Assembly (NCBI GenBank): GCA_003024785.1
Contig: PUQB01000125.1
Location: 186,001 to 250,000 of the forward strand
From: Selaginella tamariscina
Taxonomy: Eukaryota; Streptophyta; Lycopodiopsida; Selaginellales; Selaginellaceae
Direction of reading: 5' to 3'
Length of the DNA stretch: 64,000 bases
Shown: in pieces, positions 61,283 to 64,000 of the stretch
How the letters are laid out: every line of letters starts with the position of its first letter
Position numbering within the stretch: position 1 is the first letter of the stretch
Position numbers and translations under genes: made by a program
Notes under the pieces: model-generated
The model's input: only the letters and a program-made list of their open reading frames with translations
Databases searched by the model: none
What the model was told of the DNA's origin: nothing

Positions 61283-62475
61283 CTATATATGTTGGGAGGG
61301 ATTTTGTTCTATAACACCCACTAATTCCTCCATTTTCCTTAACTGAGTCTTGAAACTTGGTGGCAATTTCTGATTTCTCCCACGTTTACTTGTGATAAGA
61401 GCGCCATTAACCTCCTCCTCGGCAGGATAATCCTGTCTACTCTTGGTGATGAGTTGTTGATCTGTCTGTTGAACCTGTTCACCGTGTACTTCCTTACTCA
61501 AGTCCTTACCTTATTACTGTCCTTAGTTCGGTCAGTTTTCCTTTGGGTACCACCTTTGGTTTCTTCACATAATCGGTGCTGCTGATCATATTGGAACTGC
61601 CTCTTCCGGACCTTCTGTGATGCCCGTGGAGGAGGTAAACCCTCTTTCCAGTCGTCTGACTTCTTTTTTTTCCAATTCAGATATCAACATAGCTGCCTGT
61701 GCTAGAACATCCAAGCTACTCATTGAACAGTATTCATTGTCGTCTTGTCCTTTTGATCTTGTCCAGACATACCATCTTTGCTCATCTACATTGGGAGGAG
61801 GCTCAGATTCCACAGTATCATTCACATCCCGGTTCTTAATGATCACCCGCTTAGAATGGCCAGCAATTGAATTCCCAAGCCTGGCAGATTTTGTGGTGTA
61901 TTGTTGTAATCTGCAGCGGTCGACGTGGTACCACCAACTTTCCTTGACACGGGCATCCCTGGATCCTTATGCGGGACCAAATGCCTACAGCCCAGATGAG
62001 CGTAGTCCATGCATTCACGCTGTGACGCCAGGGTCTACCGTGGGATTATTTGATCAATCGTGTTACCATGGTTGCAGTATGTCTGAGTAGACGAATTGAT
62101 CAAGATGGTCGGAGCTGAATCTTTAAGTAACCCGGGTTCATCACAAGATAAACTCGATCCTGTTGAATTGTGCCTGAGATAGTAGCAGGCGCCATACTGT
62201 TGTTCTTCCACATGTTGTCGAAAGAATGCTGATTTTGCAGCTGTTTGGCGCTCCCCACTCCACAACCTTGAATTCCTGTTAGAAATAAGATTTCAGACCA
62301 ACCTTAATTTCCTTTTCTGCTTGCTGCAGGCTGCACTTTCGTAATTGATCCGCACTTAAGAAACAGAAGAACGGAATTTGACCTACTTCAAATAGCCTAC
62401 GTTGTTCTCTTTATATATGTTGAACCTCCTGTAGTCGTGCAGATCCGACGGACACGATTATTCCCATACACGTAC
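61283..62475 (-). pseudogene. Unknown basic protein, copy D
   Basis: This fourth copy of the family has the minus frames 61846-61586 and 61501-61283 plus an N-terminal piece at 62265-62035. It has more single-base losses than copy C, and the first codon is GTG in place of ATG. It probably does not encode a functional protein. Confidence 0.6.
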
Positions 62476-62907
62476 CCTAAATTATTAAAAAAAAGAAAAA
62501 TAAAATTAATGATAATTAACCAACTAAACAAACAATATAGTTAGCTATTTAAAAAGAAGAGTTTACTAACATTTGCTTATTTGATTTATTTCATTCTAAC
62601 TTTTTCTAAATTGCTTATATAATTAACTAATTTTTTCTATTTTTTAAAAAAAATTCAATGCAAATAAATAAAACAATAACTAAATATTTTATTAATTTTA
62701 AATAAAGTGGGTTAATTTGCTTAAATAAAAATATTATTATTCACAAGTGGAAATGATATAATATTATTAAGAATATCTATAATTGCAAAATTTGTTTAAG
62801 AAGTGTTAAATCATAAAAAAGTTAATATGTCTAAGTAGATATTTTAATTGGATGACTTGGATATTTAAAAATATTAATCATTTCTTAATAATACGGTATG
62901 TTTTACT

Positions 62908-63030
62908 ATGTCACGACACACGTACTAGGTCTGGAGCGTGGTTAGGTGTCATCCTGATCAATGTGGCCTTTTGGTCCAAAGTCACGCCTACTACTCCAGA
63001 GGTAGGGGGTTCAAAATCCTCTACACAGTG
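62908..63030 (+). mobile_element. SINE-like insertion with tRNA-type promoter boxes
   Basis: About 120 bp, present only in spacer copy D, interrupts TTTTACTA/CACAGTGT, which is contiguous in unit C. It contains a GGTTCAAAATCC block similar to the RNA polymerase III B box, and CTGGAGCGTGGTTAGG, which loosely fits an A box. That suggests a tRNA-derived SINE or SINE fragment. There is no clear poly(A) tail, and target duplication is at most 3 bp. Confidence 0.4.
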
Positions 63031-64000
63031 TGACTAGAATAGCTTAATCATCTAAATAATGTACATATTATAAATATATAAATGTATATGTATATGTATA
63101 TATATATATTCAATTTAAGTACAAAAAATAAAGCTTAAAAAACTTAATTGTTAAGAAATTATGTGGTATTGAGGATATATGTAAGTGGATTGTTTAGAGT
63201 TTTTTAAACATTATAATATCTTTAAAATATCTTACATTGATGTTAAGGATACTTAATTGAATAATTTAATTTTTAATTTGAATTCATTTAATAATTTTAT
63301 TTAAATAAAAATCTTAGACATAGATCATACAATTGAATGGTTTAAAATTTATCTAATACTAAACATAATTTTTATCTTTTAAATATCTTAGTAAAATCTT
63401 ATGTTTAACAATATGCTCTAATTAAATATTGATATTTAATTTAATTTTAAATTTATTCTAAGAAGTTCTAGTTATTAAGTATTAAACTATAATATTGATA
63501 CGATGTATATGTGTGCCTATATAATAATTACAAATATATTGGAGTTCAAACAAATGGTTTCTACAATATTTTAAATATAGAATGGGTATATATTAAAACG
63601 GAATTAAGTTTATATTCCCATTTAAAGCTAAATATTTTCAATGTTTTTTTCTTTCTAAAAATAATCGTATAAAGATCAAAATACATTAGAAATAATTAAT
63701 ATTTTAATAAATCGATATATAAATAATTAAAACTACTTGTAAACTGTGCTTTTGAGTTTAATAATTTTAAGCATAAAATTATTTTAAATTAAAGTGTGTT
63801 AAAGTTTTATATAATAAAGTATTTTGTAAATGTTACATCGTTTTAGTATAAAACAAGCTCTTTAAAAGCTCTATATTCTATATTTCGTATGAACATGTTA
63901 TTTAAGAGATTATAAAAAATTATAGCTTTTTTATATTACATGTTTTTAAAATCTGAAACAAAATCTAATTCTTACAATTAGATATATCATTCGTTACTAC

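Larger units (their letters stand above)
61270..64000. repeat. Tandem unit D, right part
   Basis: Unit D resumes after the MULE with the basic-protein gene copy (62475-61283) and the AT-rich spacer (62480 to window end). The spacer is nearly identical to those at 44640-46150 and 48970-50640 apart from small indels and one inserted block at about 62908-63030. No other gene is seen. Confidence 0.75.

Noticed and set aside
62908-63030. A functional tRNA gene
   Set aside because: Only loose A-box and B-box resemblance is present. No cloverleaf with acceptor-stem pairing could be drawn.

Overview
The window looks like nuclear DNA from a land plant, probably a seed-free one such as a fern. This is inferred from AT-rich, transposon-rich intergenic DNA, many small GT-AG introns, and plant-type genes: a mitochondrial pyruvate dehydrogenase E1-beta, a plant OTU deubiquitinase and expansins. 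These sit beside an FNDC3-like fibronectin-III protein that I would not expect in a flowering plant. No tRNA, rRNA or CRISPR array was recognised.

Layout. 1-13.7 kb: decayed Ty3/gypsy retrotransposons in both orientations, including an inverted LTR pair at 2976-4159, separated by AT-rich DNA. 13.9-18.6 kb: two divergent housekeeping genes, PDH E1-beta (minus) and an OTU/zinc-finger deubiquitinase (plus). 19.2-24.1 kb: pieces of an unidentified plus-strand gene with a 3.4-kb last intron. 24.6-30.6 kb: a 22-exon minus-strand gene for a tail-anchored FN3-repeat protein. 30.8-33.1 kb: an expansin-family gene (plus) facing an unknown basic, probably nuclear, protein (minus). 33.6-41.9 kb: AT-rich DNA and another gypsy remnant. 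41.9-64 kb: three degraded tandem copies (B, C, D) of the segment 'FNDC3-like 5-prime end / expansin / basic protein / AT-rich spacer'.

The most unusual object is an 8.3-kb Mutator-like DNA transposon (52949-61260) inserted into copy D. It has diverged terminal inverted repeats and a 9-bp target duplication, and paralogous empty sites confirm the insertion point. Besides an intron-containing MULE transposase with a SWIM finger, it carries a divergent second gene encoding one protein with a ParB-like N-terminal domain and a beta-class DNA (N4C/N6A) methyltransferase-like C-terminal domain. A CAGTCGGCA-type motif recurs at both ends of the element and in a central tandem array. Read on the minus strand, each unit of that array carries its own splice acceptor and donor. 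Both element termini hold phased GAA/TTC arrays matching the heat-shock element consensus.

Many otherwise convincing exons carry single-base deletions, often in homopolymers and often visible against paralogous copies in the same window. This points at least partly to residual assembly indels, so 'frameshifted' calls here should be read cautiously.
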